64,000 nucleotides of DNA, taken from the NCBI RefSeq assembly GCF_022770205.1, contig NZ_JALEIK010000016.1, positions 58,228 to 122,227 of the forward strand, in the 5' to 3' direction. Numbering within the stretch: the first letter of the stretch is position 1; each line of letters opens with the position of its first letter. This document shows positions 34,122 through 42,123 of the stretch, one piece after another. Position numbers and translations under genes: made by a program. Below the pieces are notes generated by a model. It was not told where the DNA came from. It saw only the letters and a list, made by a program, of their open reading frames with translations, and made no database searches. Origin of the DNA: Helicobacter sp. (GTDB lineage Bacteria; Campylobacterota; Campylobacteria; Campylobacterales; Helicobacteraceae).

Positions 34122-35108
34122 TTATACAGCTAGCAAACTCTCTCTTAGCTGTGCAAATTTTTGTTTGTATTCAGCTCTTGCTTTCAAAGCTTCTTCCATA
34201 TCTACTTTTTTGAATTTTACTTTGTGATTTGGAGGGAGTTGTCCCATTCTGTCTAAATCGCAACTAATTACGGTGCAATACATAGCAAAACCACCTCCGC
34301 TTGGCGCATCTCTTAAAAGCACAATAGGTTCATTGCCTCCTGGTGCTTGCATAGAACCTACTGGATAGCAAGCATCGGGAATATTGCTTGGGTCACTACC
34401 TGCTCCAAAGGGTTGAGGAAGATTTTTATATTGGAATTTTCTTCCGTCTTTGAATCTATATCCTGTTCTATCTGCTGAACTTGAAATAGTAAACACATCT
34501 TCAAAGAGATTATGAAGGGTTTCTTCAGTGAGCTTATAATCTTGTAAGCCCATAATCACGCGCAAAGTTTCAATGTCCTTAATGTGAAGTTTAAATGTAT
34601 CATCAAGGGTTTTGCCAACTTGAACTTGGGAATTATTAGATGCGCCTATAGGAAGTTCATCTCCTGCTTCAAGCTTTCTACCCTTATATCCACCAATGCC
34701 TCCAAGTGGATAGGTAGAGCGTGAGCCCATAACCACGGGAACATCAATACCCCCTTTCACACAAATATAAGCTCTTGCCCCATTGCGCAAAAAGTCAAAT
34801 TTAAGCTCCGCATTTTTGGGTAATTCTATGGCGGTATGCGTGGGTTTCTTCTCTCCGTTTACAATTGGTGTCATCTCAGCTCCTGTAATGGCGACAAAAC
34901 CTCCCTCAGGAAAATGTAAGACGGGACCCATTAATGAAACTTCTAGTGCAGCGGCATTTTCATCATTGCCAAGCAACAAATTTCCTGCACAAAAAGAAAG
35001 CTGATCCAAGGCGCCACCTGGTGGAATCCCTAAATGATAATATCCATATCTCCCTTTGTCCTCTACATAAGTTGCAAGACCCGGTTGAATAACTTTTATG
35101 CTAGCCAT
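34122..35108 (-). CDS. pxpC: 5-oxoprolinase subunit C / AHS2-type carboxyltransferase half
   Basis: 328 residues, AHS2 (CT_A_B, KipA) family, beginning IKVIQPGLATYVEDKGRYGY with PPGGALDQLSF (about 29-39) and later YRFKDGRKFQYKNLPQPFGA and PGGNEPIVLLRDAPSGGGF. In E. coli PxpABC hydrolyses 5-oxoproline to glutamate with ATP. The same AHS2 fold forms half of the carboxyltransferase domain of urea carboxylase. Here it is encoded with a biotin carboxylase and a biotin carrier, which E. coli pxp lacks. It overlaps pxpB by 8 bases. Confidence 0.92.
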   Translation of the reverse strand: MASIKVIQPGLATYVEDKGRYGYYHLGIPPGGALDQLSFCAGNLLLGNDENAAALEVSLMGPVLHFPEGGFVAITGAEMTPIVNGEKKPTHTAIELPKNAELKFDFLRNGARAYICVKGGIDVPVVMGSRSTYPLGGIGGYKGRKLEAGDELPIGASNNSQVQVGKTLDDTFKLHIKDIETLRVIMGLQDYKLTEETLHNLFEDVFTISSSADRTGYRFKDGRKFQYKNLPQPFGAGSDPSNIPDACYPVGSMQAPGGNEPIVLLRDAPSGGGFAMYCTVISCDLDRMGQLPPNHKVKFKKVDMEEALKARAEYKQKFAQLRESLLAV

Positions 35109-35997
35109 TAAGCACCTCCAAAATTTGTTTATTGTATGCTTTGTAGTCTTTTTTCCATTCTGCTAAAGAGAAATTTGCATTTCTAATTTTAAGTTTAAAT
35201 GTACCATCTTCAACTTGCTTTACAAAATTTTCATATTGTTCTTTTGTGCAAGGTGTAAATTTAATAATATCGCCTGGATTTAGGAATACCATAGAATCTT
35301 TAAAATATTCTAACTTTTGTTCTGGGTCCCATACAGGAGCTGGAGTGATGCCCATCATCTGATAACCACCGCCACCGCGCACAGCATAGATACAACCAAA
35401 ACAACCCCCGTGTCCTATGGTAAGCTTTGGTGTGTCAATTCTTGCTTTAAGATATTTTGGAACTTCAATTTGTTTTTGTCTATCAACAAGTTGATACAAC
35501 CAAGGAAGCCCAGCAACAAAGCCTATCATACTCACAAACCAAGGATTTTGAGAATGTGCCTCAATAAAATCTTCAACATTCTTATAGCCATTAATAGCGG
35601 CTGCATATTCTATGTCTGTTGTGTTTTTGTTAAATGTGGAATCTTCAGCCATAACCTGATGATGATCCCGAAATCTCATTAGTGTTTCATATGTGTAAGG
35701 ATCTTGATAAAAAACTGGAAATTCAATCACACGCGTTTGTAACTCAGCATTATTGATGGTGATTTCTTTTTCAAGATCTTTTAAAAGGGATAAAACTTTT
35801 TGATAATGTATCACATCAGGATCAAAGCGGATCATATAAGAAGCATTAGCAGCACAAATTTCTGTGATTCCATTTATGTGCATTTCTTTCAGCTTAGAGC
35901 AAATTGCCATAGCTTGAAAAAATGCTTCTAAACTCATTCCTTTTTCATCAACTTCTACATAGAGAAATTCATCTCCACCAAAGGTATAATTAAACAT
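35101..35997 (-). CDS. pxpB: 5-oxoprolinase subunit B / AHS1-type carboxyltransferase half
   Basis: 298 residues, AHS1 (CT_C_D, KipI) family. The C-terminal half carries the hallmark FVAGLPWLYQL (residues about 160-170), then GHGGCFGCIYAVRGGGGYQMM and GITPAPVWDPEQ. The N-terminal half (1-120, VIEFPVFYQDPYTYE) matches the AHS1 cap. PxpB and PxpC together correspond to the carboxyltransferase of urea carboxylase. It is longer than the E. coli PxpB (about 220 residues) because of the N-terminal part and an insert. It starts 16 bases after the biotin carboxylase gene. Confidence 0.9.
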   Translation of the reverse strand: MFNYTFGGDEFLYVEVDEKGMSLEAFFQAMAICSKLKEMHINGITEICAANASYMIRFDPDVIHYQKVLSLLKDLEKEITINNAELQTRVIEFPVFYQDPYTYETLMRFRDHHQVMAEDSTFNKNTTDIEYAAAINGYKNVEDFIEAHSQNPWFVSMIGFVAGLPWLYQLVDRQKQIEVPKYLKARIDTPKLTIGHGGCFGCIYAVRGGGGYQMMGITPAPVWDPEQKLEYFKDSMVFLNPGDIIKFTPCTKEQYENFVKQVEDGTFKLKIRNANFSLAEWKKDYKAYNKQILEVLNG

Positions 35998-36013
35998 AAA
36001 TACTCCTTAGATA

Positions 36014-37384
36014 TTAATTCTCATTTGTCTTTTGCATCCAACTTTCCAAGAAATTGATATGGTAATTGCCCCGAATAATATTCTCATCTTTAAATAAATC
36101 CACAAAGAGCGGAATAGTCGTTTTGATTCCTTTAATGCTCATTTGTCTTAATGCTCTGTTCATACGAGAAACAGCTAAAGGGCGGCTTTCGTCGTAAATA
36201 ATGAGTTTTGCAATTAAAGAATCGTAAAATGGCGGTATATTTCTGCCATTAAAAAGCATAGAATCCACTCTAATGCCTGCACCTGTTGGATAATGCACTT
36301 CACTGACAACACCAGGATGAGGGAAGAAATTGTTTGCTGGGTCTTCAGCGTTGATTCTAATTTCTATGGAACTACCTCTAAGTTTTATATCTTCTTGTTT
36401 AAACCTTAAAGGTTCTCCGTCGGCAATGCGCAACATTTCCCGCACAATATCAACACCTGTTACCATTTCTGTAATGGCGTGTTCTACTTGTATTCTTGTG
36501 TTCATTTCAAGGAAATAAAAACCATCTCTTTCTTCATCGTATAAAAATTCAAGTGTGCCAGCTCCTTTGTAATGCACAAGACGCGCAAGGTTTAGAGCGC
36601 TATCACAAAGCCTTTGGCGTGTTTTAGAATCTAAACTAGGGCTTGGAGCTTCCTCAACAATTTTTTGCCTTCTTCTTTGCAAGGAACATTCTCTTTCATA
36701 AAGATGGATGACATCTTTTCCATCCCCTAAAACCTGCACTTCAATATGCTTTGCTTGTGGCAGATAGACTTCTAAATAAACCCCTCCATTACCAAAAGCT
36801 GCTTTAGCTTCAGCAATTGCAATTTCATATTGCTGTGTTAATTCCTCTTCATTTTGCACAATTCTTATGCCTTTACCGCCTCCGCCAGCTATTGCTTTAA
36901 GTGCGAGAGGATAGCCCAATTGCTGTGCATATTTTTTTGCTTCATCAAGATCTTTAAGTACTGGGCTTCCCGGTATGGTAGGCACATTTGCCTCTTTTGC
37001 TTTGAGTATGGCTTGTGCTTTATCCCCCATAGTTTTTATAATTTCGCTACTTGGTCCAACAAAAATCATACCCGCATCTATAACCTTTTGTGCAAATGTG
37101 GCATTTTCACTTAAGAATCCATAGCCCGGATGAATGGCATCAGCATTTACAGATTTTGCTGCTGCAATTACCTTATCCATATCTAAATAGCTTTTGTGTG
37201 CTAAATTCTCACCAATATACACGGCTTCATCAGCAAGTTGAGAGGCAAGATTTCCTTTGTCTGCATCTGTGTATAAAGATACAGCTTGCATATTCAGTTC
37301 GTGGGCTGCTTGTATAATTCTTACTGCAATTTCTCCGCGGTTTGCTACAAGCACTTTTTTGATATTCTGTGGTTTATAAGGCAT
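36014..37384 (-). CDS. Biotin carboxylase subunit of a split carboxylase (AccC-like)
   Basis: ATP-grasp biotin carboxylase, 456 residues: KKVLVANRGEIAVRII (10-25), IHPGYGFLSENA, ATP-binding KAIAGGGGKGIRIV (about 162-175), ECSLQRRRQKIVEEAPSP, EMNTRIQVEHAITEMVTG and RIEAEDP-like RINAEDPANNFFPHPG. All catalytic motifs are intact. The AccC of fatty-acid synthesis is the nearest family, but this copy lies between the biotin carrier and pxpB, so it probably serves a dedicated carboxylase. Whether a second accC exists elsewhere cannot be seen here. Confidence 0.9.
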   Translation of the reverse strand: MPYKPQNIKKVLVANRGEIAVRIIQAAHELNMQAVSLYTDADKGNLASQLADEAVYIGENLAHKSYLDMDKVIAAAKSVNADAIHPGYGFLSENATFAQKVIDAGMIFVGPSSEIIKTMGDKAQAILKAKEANVPTIPGSPVLKDLDEAKKYAQQLGYPLALKAIAGGGGKGIRIVQNEEELTQQYEIAIAEAKAAFGNGGVYLEVYLPQAKHIEVQVLGDGKDVIHLYERECSLQRRRQKIVEEAPSPSLDSKTRQRLCDSALNLARLVHYKGAGTLEFLYDEERDGFYFLEMNTRIQVEHAITEMVTGVDIVREMLRIADGEPLRFKQEDIKLRGSSIEIRINAEDPANNFFPHPGVVSEVHYPTGAGIRVDSMLFNGRNIPPFYDSLIAKLIIYDESRPLAVSRMNRALRQMSIKGIKTTIPLFVDLFKDENIIRGNYHINFLESWMQKTNEN

Positions 37385-37394
37385 ATCTAAACTC

Positions 37395-37628
37395 CTATTC
37401 TATAACAAATAAAACATCGCCTGCGCTAACAAATGCCTCATTTTCAACTTTAATCTCAGTAATTTTGCCTTTTACTCCAGCCTTTACTTCATTAAAAGTT
37501 TTCATAACTTCCACAAGGCAAACAACAGTATCTTCTGTTACTTCGCTACCGACTTCCACATAGGGTGGTTTATCTGGGCTTGGCTTTCTGTAAAATGTTC
37601 CCGGTATCGGACTTAAAACTTTTTCCAT
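37395..37628 (-). CDS. Biotin carboxyl carrier protein, stand-alone domain
   Basis: 77 residues consisting only of the biotinyl domain: SPIPGTFYRKPSPDKPPYVE, then VEVMKTFNEVKAGVKG with the acceptor Lys43. The usual EAMKM is EVMKT here, a variant on a lysine context that may still be biotinylated. It is much shorter than AccB of fatty-acid synthesis because it lacks the Ala/Pro-rich N-terminal linker. Neighbours are pxpA (13 bases upstream) and the biotin carboxylase (10 bases downstream). Confidence 0.9.
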   Translation of the reverse strand: MEKVLSPIPGTFYRKPSPDKPPYVEVGSEVTEDTVVCLVEVMKTFNEVKAGVKGKITEIKVENEAFVSAGDVLFVIE

Positions 37629-37641
37629 AATATCTCCTTAG

Positions 37642-38412
37642 TTATTGATGAATAATGGGTTTTTGGATTGTAATCCCATTTTCTTCTAAAAGTTTTCTTG
37701 TTGCTCTTATAAGCTCTAATGCTCCGGCTGTATCGCTATGTATACACACGGAATCGAAATCCACTTCTATGGTTTTGCCTGTTACAGTTTGAACAGTTCC
37801 TTCCTTGCAGGCTTGTAAAACTTTTTGCGCAACTTCATCAGGGGTATATGCTCTAGCTCTACGCACCATAACTAATTGTCCATCATCACCATAGTCTCTA
37901 TCGCCATAAAACTCACGCACATAGGGCTGTTTAAGCTCTTTTGCAACTTCATAAGTTATAGTGCCTTGCATACAATAGATAGGAAGATTTTTATCTATTT
38001 TTTGCAAAGCACTAATGAGTTGATAGGAAAAATTTCTATCTTTGGAGGCGTGTATGTAAAGATATCCGTGAGGCTTGAAGTGATGCATCTTTCCTCCTTC
38101 AATATTTACAAATTCACGCAAAGCTCCTAATTGGTAAATGCAATCATTGACAAGTTCTTCTGGTTTTGCAATAATAAGTCTTCTTCCAAAACCAACTAAA
38201 TCACGAAAGCCAGGATGCACACCAATTTCTACATTATTTTTAATGGCGTGCTTTACAGAATGGTGCATAATGTTTGGATCGCTTGCGTGGAATCCTGCTG
38301 CAATGTTGCAACTGCTAATAAGAGGCATAATTTCATCATCAACACCATCCCCTATTATCCAAGGACCAAAACATTCACCCATGTCGCTATTTAAATCAAC
38401 ATTGTTTTTCAT
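37642..38412 (-). CDS. pxpA: 5-oxoprolinase subunit A (LamB/YcsF family)
   Basis: 256 residues, the LamB/YcsF TIM-like barrel: VDLNSDMGECFGPW (5-18), SCNIAAGFHASDPNIM (about 33-48), GVHPGFRDLVGFGRR, HHFKPHGYLYIHA, FYGDRDYGDDGQLV and CIHSDTAGALELI. PxpA is the subunit thought to bind the lactam substrate and hydrolyse its phosphorylated form. First gene of the minus-strand operon pxpA-bccp-bc-pxpB-pxpC. AAGGAG lies just before ATG 38412. Confidence 0.93.
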   Translation of the reverse strand: MKNNVDLNSDMGECFGPWIIGDGVDDEIMPLISSCNIAAGFHASDPNIMHHSVKHAIKNNVEIGVHPGFRDLVGFGRRLIIAKPEELVNDCIYQLGALREFVNIEGGKMHHFKPHGYLYIHASKDRNFSYQLISALQKIDKNLPIYCMQGTITYEVAKELKQPYVREFYGDRDYGDDGQLVMVRRARAYTPDEVAQKVLQACKEGTVQTVTGKTIEVDFDSVCIHSDTAGALELIRATRKLLEENGITIQKPIIHQ

Positions 38413-38865
38413 AAAAACTCCTTAAAAAAATTTATTGATTTACATATTTACACACAAGGCTATCTTTTATACTAAAATAAGCCAAATCTGATATATCTTC
38501 GTGTGAAAAAGCATAGTCATTGTAGCATAATTTGCTAAATTATCTTAATGCTAAGGAAATATTCTCTGTATTAAGTTTTATCTGTTACCATATTTCACAA
38601 ATGCAATATCTTGTTGGTTATTTAGATTATTTTGTTGTGTTTCATATGGATCATAGTATGATGCAGAGTTTTTATAAGATTAATCTGTATCAAGTAGCAA
38701 TATTGCTTGATTTAAGGTTTATATTAAATGGTTTAAAATTGAGATTTATGAGTAAATTTGTTACATAATTTTGTATGAAATGACTTTTTATTTTTATTTT
38801 TAAAATTTTTTAAATGTTGTTATGTATTATTGCTCAAAAAATAAATTGTTAAGGAGAATTTTGTA
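38413..38865. promoter_or_regulatory. 453-base divergent control region between pxpA and tctC
   Basis: The longest gene-free stretch of the window. Minus strand: TATAAA-like box at 38471-38466 and TACAAT at 38524-38519 could serve pxpA. Plus strand: TATTAT at 38825-38830 is 36 bases before the tctC ATG, with AAGGAG at 38851-38856. A perfect 6-1-6 palindrome ATCATAGTATGAT lies at 38650-38662 near the middle and could be an operator. The region is very AT-rich and contains a 78-codon TTG frame that I do not believe is a gene. Confidence 0.5.
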
Positions 38866-39831
38866 ATGAAACTGAAACTTTTATCTCTTGTTTTATTAGC
38901 TTCGTTGGCTTTGGCTAAAGAGCCTAATCGTCCAGAGTGTATAGCACCGGCTAAACCAGGTGGAGGTTTTGACTTAACCTGTAAGCTTGCTCAAGTGAGT
39001 CTTAAAGATACTAAATTATTATCTAAGCCTATGCGGACAACTTATATGCCGGGTGGTTTAGGAGTTACTGCTTACACAACAATGAACACTTCAAAATCGA
39101 AAGATCCTAATGCCATCGTTGCTTTTTCTAGTGGAACTTTACTTAATATTGCAACTGGAAAGCACGGTAAATATGATGAAAATGATGTGAAATGGCTTAC
39201 TTCTGTTGGAGTGGATTATGGTATTGTTGCTGTTAAGTCTGATTCTCCTTATAAGAATTTGCAAGATTTACTAGAAGCACTTAAAAAAGATCCTAAGGCG
39301 ATTAGTTTTGGTGCAGCTGGTTCTGTGGGGGGTCAAGACTGGATGCAAACAGCATTATTAGCTAAAGCTGCGGGTGTGGATATTTCTCAAGCGCGTTATG
39401 TAGCATTTGAGGGGGGAGGAGAAGCATTGACATCGCTTCTTGGGGGGCATATTGATGTGATTTCGCAAGGTATGTCAGAAACAATTCCTCATTTAGAAGC
39501 AGGAACAGTAAGAGTTTTAGCTGTTTTTGCTGATGAGCGATTAAAAGTGGAAGGAAAGGCTGCTGATGTATTGACTGCAAAGGAGCAAGGTTATAATGTG
39601 GTGTGGCCTACCATACGGGGATTTTATATGGCTCCAAACACTCCTGATGCTGCTTATCAGTGGTGGTTAGATACTTTTACCAAGCTTCAAGAGACTAAAG
39701 ATTTTCAAGAACAAAGAGATGTTAGAGGCTTGTTTGAATTTAATAAAAATGGTGCTGAGCTTGATGCTTTTGTAAAAGAACAGGTTAAGACATTTAGGCA
39801 GTTGGCTAAAGAATATAATTTAGTAAAATAA
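38866..39831 (+). CDS. Tripartite tricarboxylate transporter substrate-binding protein (TctC family)
   Basis: 321 residues with a signal peptide (1-17, KLKLLSLVLLASLALA). Mature protein starts KEPNRPECIAPAKPGGGFD; the APAKPGGGFD loop is the TctC/BctC carboxylate-binding beta-hairpin, and PGGLGVTAYTTMN, GAAGSVGGQDWMQT and EGGGEALTSLLGGHIDV follow the family pattern. It binds a carboxylate in the periplasm and delivers it to TctAB. Substrate is unproven; the divergent 5-oxoproline operon suggests pyroglutamate or a related compound. Confidence 0.92.
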   Translation: MKLKLLSLVLLASLALAKEPNRPECIAPAKPGGGFDLTCKLAQVSLKDTKLLSKPMRTTYMPGGLGVTAYTTMNTSKSKDPNAIVAFSSGTLLNIATGKHGKYDENDVKWLTSVGVDYGIVAVKSDSPYKNLQDLLEALKKDPKAISFGAAGSVGGQDWMQTALLAKAAGVDISQARYVAFEGGGEALTSLLGGHIDVISQGMSETIPHLEAGTVRVLAVFADERLKVEGKAADVLTAKEQGYNVVWPTIRGFYMAPNTPDAAYQWWLDTFTKLQETKDFQEQRDVRGLFEFNKNGAELDAFVKEQVKTFRQLAKEYNLVK

Positions 39832-39833
39832 CA

Positions 39834-40271
39834 ATGTTAAGCACGCGCGTTTTTTCAGCATTCTTATTTTTTCTTAGCATTTTTTTATTTTATAATGCTT
39901 TGGGGATTAGTACGGAGTATAGCTATGAGCCATTAGGACCGCGTCCTTTTCCGCTTATTAGCTTATTTTTGATTATTGTTTGTGCGATATTGCTTTACTT
40001 CTTTGCCGAAGATACAAAGGCGAGTTGGGGGCAGACATCGCTATGGAAAAAAATCTGCATTTTGTTAGCTGCTATGTTTATTTTTGCTGGAATTTTTGAA
40101 TATTTTGGTTTTATTATAGCTACAATTTTTTTGGTGTTTATAATGGCGATTTTATTTGGAGCAAAAATTATACAATCTTTTATTTTGGCTATATTTTGTG
40201 GTTTTGCATTTTATTATGTCTTTGAAAATTTATTGCAAATCACTCTGCCTTTTGGTTTAATTTTTCAATAA
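39834..40271 (+). CDS. Tripartite tricarboxylate transporter small membrane subunit (TctB family)
   Basis: 145 residues with four predicted TM helices (about 5-23, 38-58, 75-93, 95-140 as two) typical of TctB, including the YSYEPLGPRPFPLISLFLI entry segment. It starts 2 bases after the tctC stop with no good Shine-Dalgarno, so translation is probably coupled. It precedes tctA by 16 bases. Confidence 0.88.
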   Translation: MLSTRVFSAFLFFLSIFLFYNALGISTEYSYEPLGPRPFPLISLFLIIVCAILLYFFAEDTKASWGQTSLWKKICILLAAMFIFAGIFEYFGFIIATIFLVFIMAILFGAKIIQSFILAIFCGFAFYYVFENLLQITLPFGLIFQ

Positions 40272-40287
40272 ATATTAAGGAAAACTA

Positions 40288-41787
40288 ATGGATACATTAA
40301 TGTATTTAATGCAGGGTTTTAGTGTCGCCTTAGAGCCTACTAATTTAACAATAGCTTTGATAGGCTGTTTGATTGGGACGATGGTGGGTATGCTTCCTGG
40401 ACTGGGTCCAATTAATGGTGTTGCTATACTTTTACCACTAGCATTTGCAATGAATTTGTCTGCAGAATCGGCTATTATTTTATTGGCGACGGTTTATATG
40501 GGTTGTGAATACGGAGGTAGAATCTCTTCAATACTTTTAGGAATACCCGGCGATGCAGCTGCTATTATGACAACATTAGATGGACATCCCCTCGCTAAAC
40601 AAGGACAGGCAGGGAAGGCTCTTTGTATTTCTGCTATTAGCTCTTTTGTGGGCTCTTTAATAGCAATTGGTGGGATTATCCTTTTTTCGCCTTTGCTTGC
40701 AAAATGGGCTTTGAGTTTTGGTCCGACTGAATATTTTGCGCTGATTGTTTTTGCTTTGGCCACTTTAGGTTCTATGATGGCAAAAAAGCCTATACGCTCA
40801 TTTCTTGCGGCTTTGATTGGTTTATTTTTAACTACAATAGGGGTTGATGGTAACACAGGAGTGTATCGTTTCACTTTTGATAATCCGCATTTATTTGATG
40901 GAATATCTTTTGTTATTTTAGTTATAGGTTTGTTTTCTATTAGTGAGATTTTTCTTATACTTGAAAATACACACACAAGTCAAAAATTCATCACAAAAAC
41001 AGGTAAATTACTAATTAGTTTTAAAGAATTTCTTTATGCGTTTTGGACAATGTTACGTTCCTCTGTTATAGGATTTTTTGTAGGAGTTTTGCCGGGTGCT
41101 GGAGCAACAATAGCTAGTGCTATCACTTATATGAGTGAAAAAAAGATAGCAGGAGAGAAAGGAAAATTTGGTAAAGGGGATTTAAAGGGCGTGGCAGCAC
41201 CAGAAGCGGCAAATAATGCTTCAGCTTGTGGCTCTTTTATCCCTATGCTTACATTAGGATTGCCTGGCTCTGGAACAACTGCTGTTATGATTGGAGCTTT
41301 AACGCTTTATAATATTAATCCCGGTCCTACAATGTTTGTTGAACAAGCAGATCTTGTTTGGGGGTTAATTGCGGCTTTACTGATAGCAAATATTTTGCTT
41401 GTGATTTTAAACATTCCTTTAATTGGAGTTTTTGTAAAAATTTTAAGCATTCCTTTGTGGGTTCTTGCACCTATTATAGCAGTTGTTTCAGCGATTGGAA
41501 TTTATTCTATCAATAGCACAACTTGGGATTTGTTTATGATATTTTTTATCGGCATTATAGGTTTTGTTTTGCGTAAGCTTGAGTTTCCTATGGCTCCTTT
41601 AATATTAGGATTTGTTTTAGGTGAGCATTTGGAAGTAAATTTAAGAAGAGCTTTATCCATTAGTAGTGGGGATTTTAGTATATTGTGGAGCGGACAGATT
41701 GCTCCTGTATTTCTTGCATTGGCTTTTTGTGTGGTTTTCATACCTCCTGTGCTAAAAAGGGTGGTAAAAAAGTTTAGAAAAAATTAG
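40288..41787 (+). CDS. Tripartite tricarboxylate transporter large membrane subunit (TctA family)
   Basis: 499 residues, about 11-12 TM helices. Diagnostic loops: MVGMLPGLGPINGVAILLPL (residues about 32-51), YGGRISSILLGIPGDAAAIM (about 71-90) and their second-half repeats VGVLPGAGATIASAITYM and SFIPMLTLGLPGSGTTAVMI. It forms the sodium- or proton-coupled translocation path with TctB. It ends the importer operon. No GGAATC hexamers were seen in the three tct genes, unlike flanking DNA. Confidence 0.94.
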   Translation: MDTLMYLMQGFSVALEPTNLTIALIGCLIGTMVGMLPGLGPINGVAILLPLAFAMNLSAESAIILLATVYMGCEYGGRISSILLGIPGDAAAIMTTLDGHPLAKQGQAGKALCISAISSFVGSLIAIGGIILFSPLLAKWALSFGPTEYFALIVFALATLGSMMAKKPIRSFLAALIGLFLTTIGVDGNTGVYRFTFDNPHLFDGISFVILVIGLFSISEIFLILENTHTSQKFITKTGKLLISFKEFLYAFWTMLRSSVIGFFVGVLPGAGATIASAITYMSEKKIAGEKGKFGKGDLKGVAAPEAANNASACGSFIPMLTLGLPGSGTTAVMIGALTLYNINPGPTMFVEQADLVWGLIAALLIANILLVILNIPLIGVFVKILSIPLWVLAPIIAVVSAIGIYSINSTTWDLFMIFFIGIIGFVLRKLEFPMAPLILGFVLGEHLEVNLRRALSISSGDFSILWSGQIAPVFLALAFCVVFIPPVLKRVVKKFRKN

Positions 41788-41829
41788 TCTTTATTGGGGT
41801 AAAAAGAAATTAGAATTTTTAAAAGCAGT

Positions 41830-42066
41830 GTGATTATTATCACACAAATCCTTAATGCTGTTATTGGTATTTTCGTGTCTTGGCTTTTTGGAGAGGATTA
41901 TAATCAACAAGAGGTGATTATTCTAGGAACCTACATCATAGCATTGCTTGGAAGTTGGGTTTTTATTTTTATAAAAAGATTAGGTTTTATAAAGAAAATT
42001 CTGATTTCTTTGTTTCCTTTATTGGTTATGGTAGTTGAAATCTTTATCGTCCTAGCTTTTTTATAG
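41830..42066 (+). CDS. Small membrane protein of unknown function
   Basis: 78 residues with three hydrophobic segments (about 3-19, 31-50, 56-78) and little soluble sequence apart from GEDYNQQE. GTG start (41830; another GTG at 41828 is out of frame) with a poor Shine-Dalgarno. It lies 42 bases after tctA on the same strand and could be an extra member of that operon. I recognise no family. Confidence 0.4.
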   Translation: MIIITQILNAVIGIFVSWLFGEDYNQQEVIILGTYIIALLGSWVFIFIKRLGFIKKILISLFPLLVMVVEIFIVLAFL

Positions 42067-42123
42067 TTCGCATTTTTTTGCTTAATGCATTGAAATTTAT
42101 TAAATACATTTTGATGTAAAGCG

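Noticed and set aside
38532..38768. 78-codon plus-strand frame in the pxpA-tctC gap
   Set aside because: TTG start without a ribosome site, very AT-rich composition, no recognisable domain; it looks like chance in control DNA.
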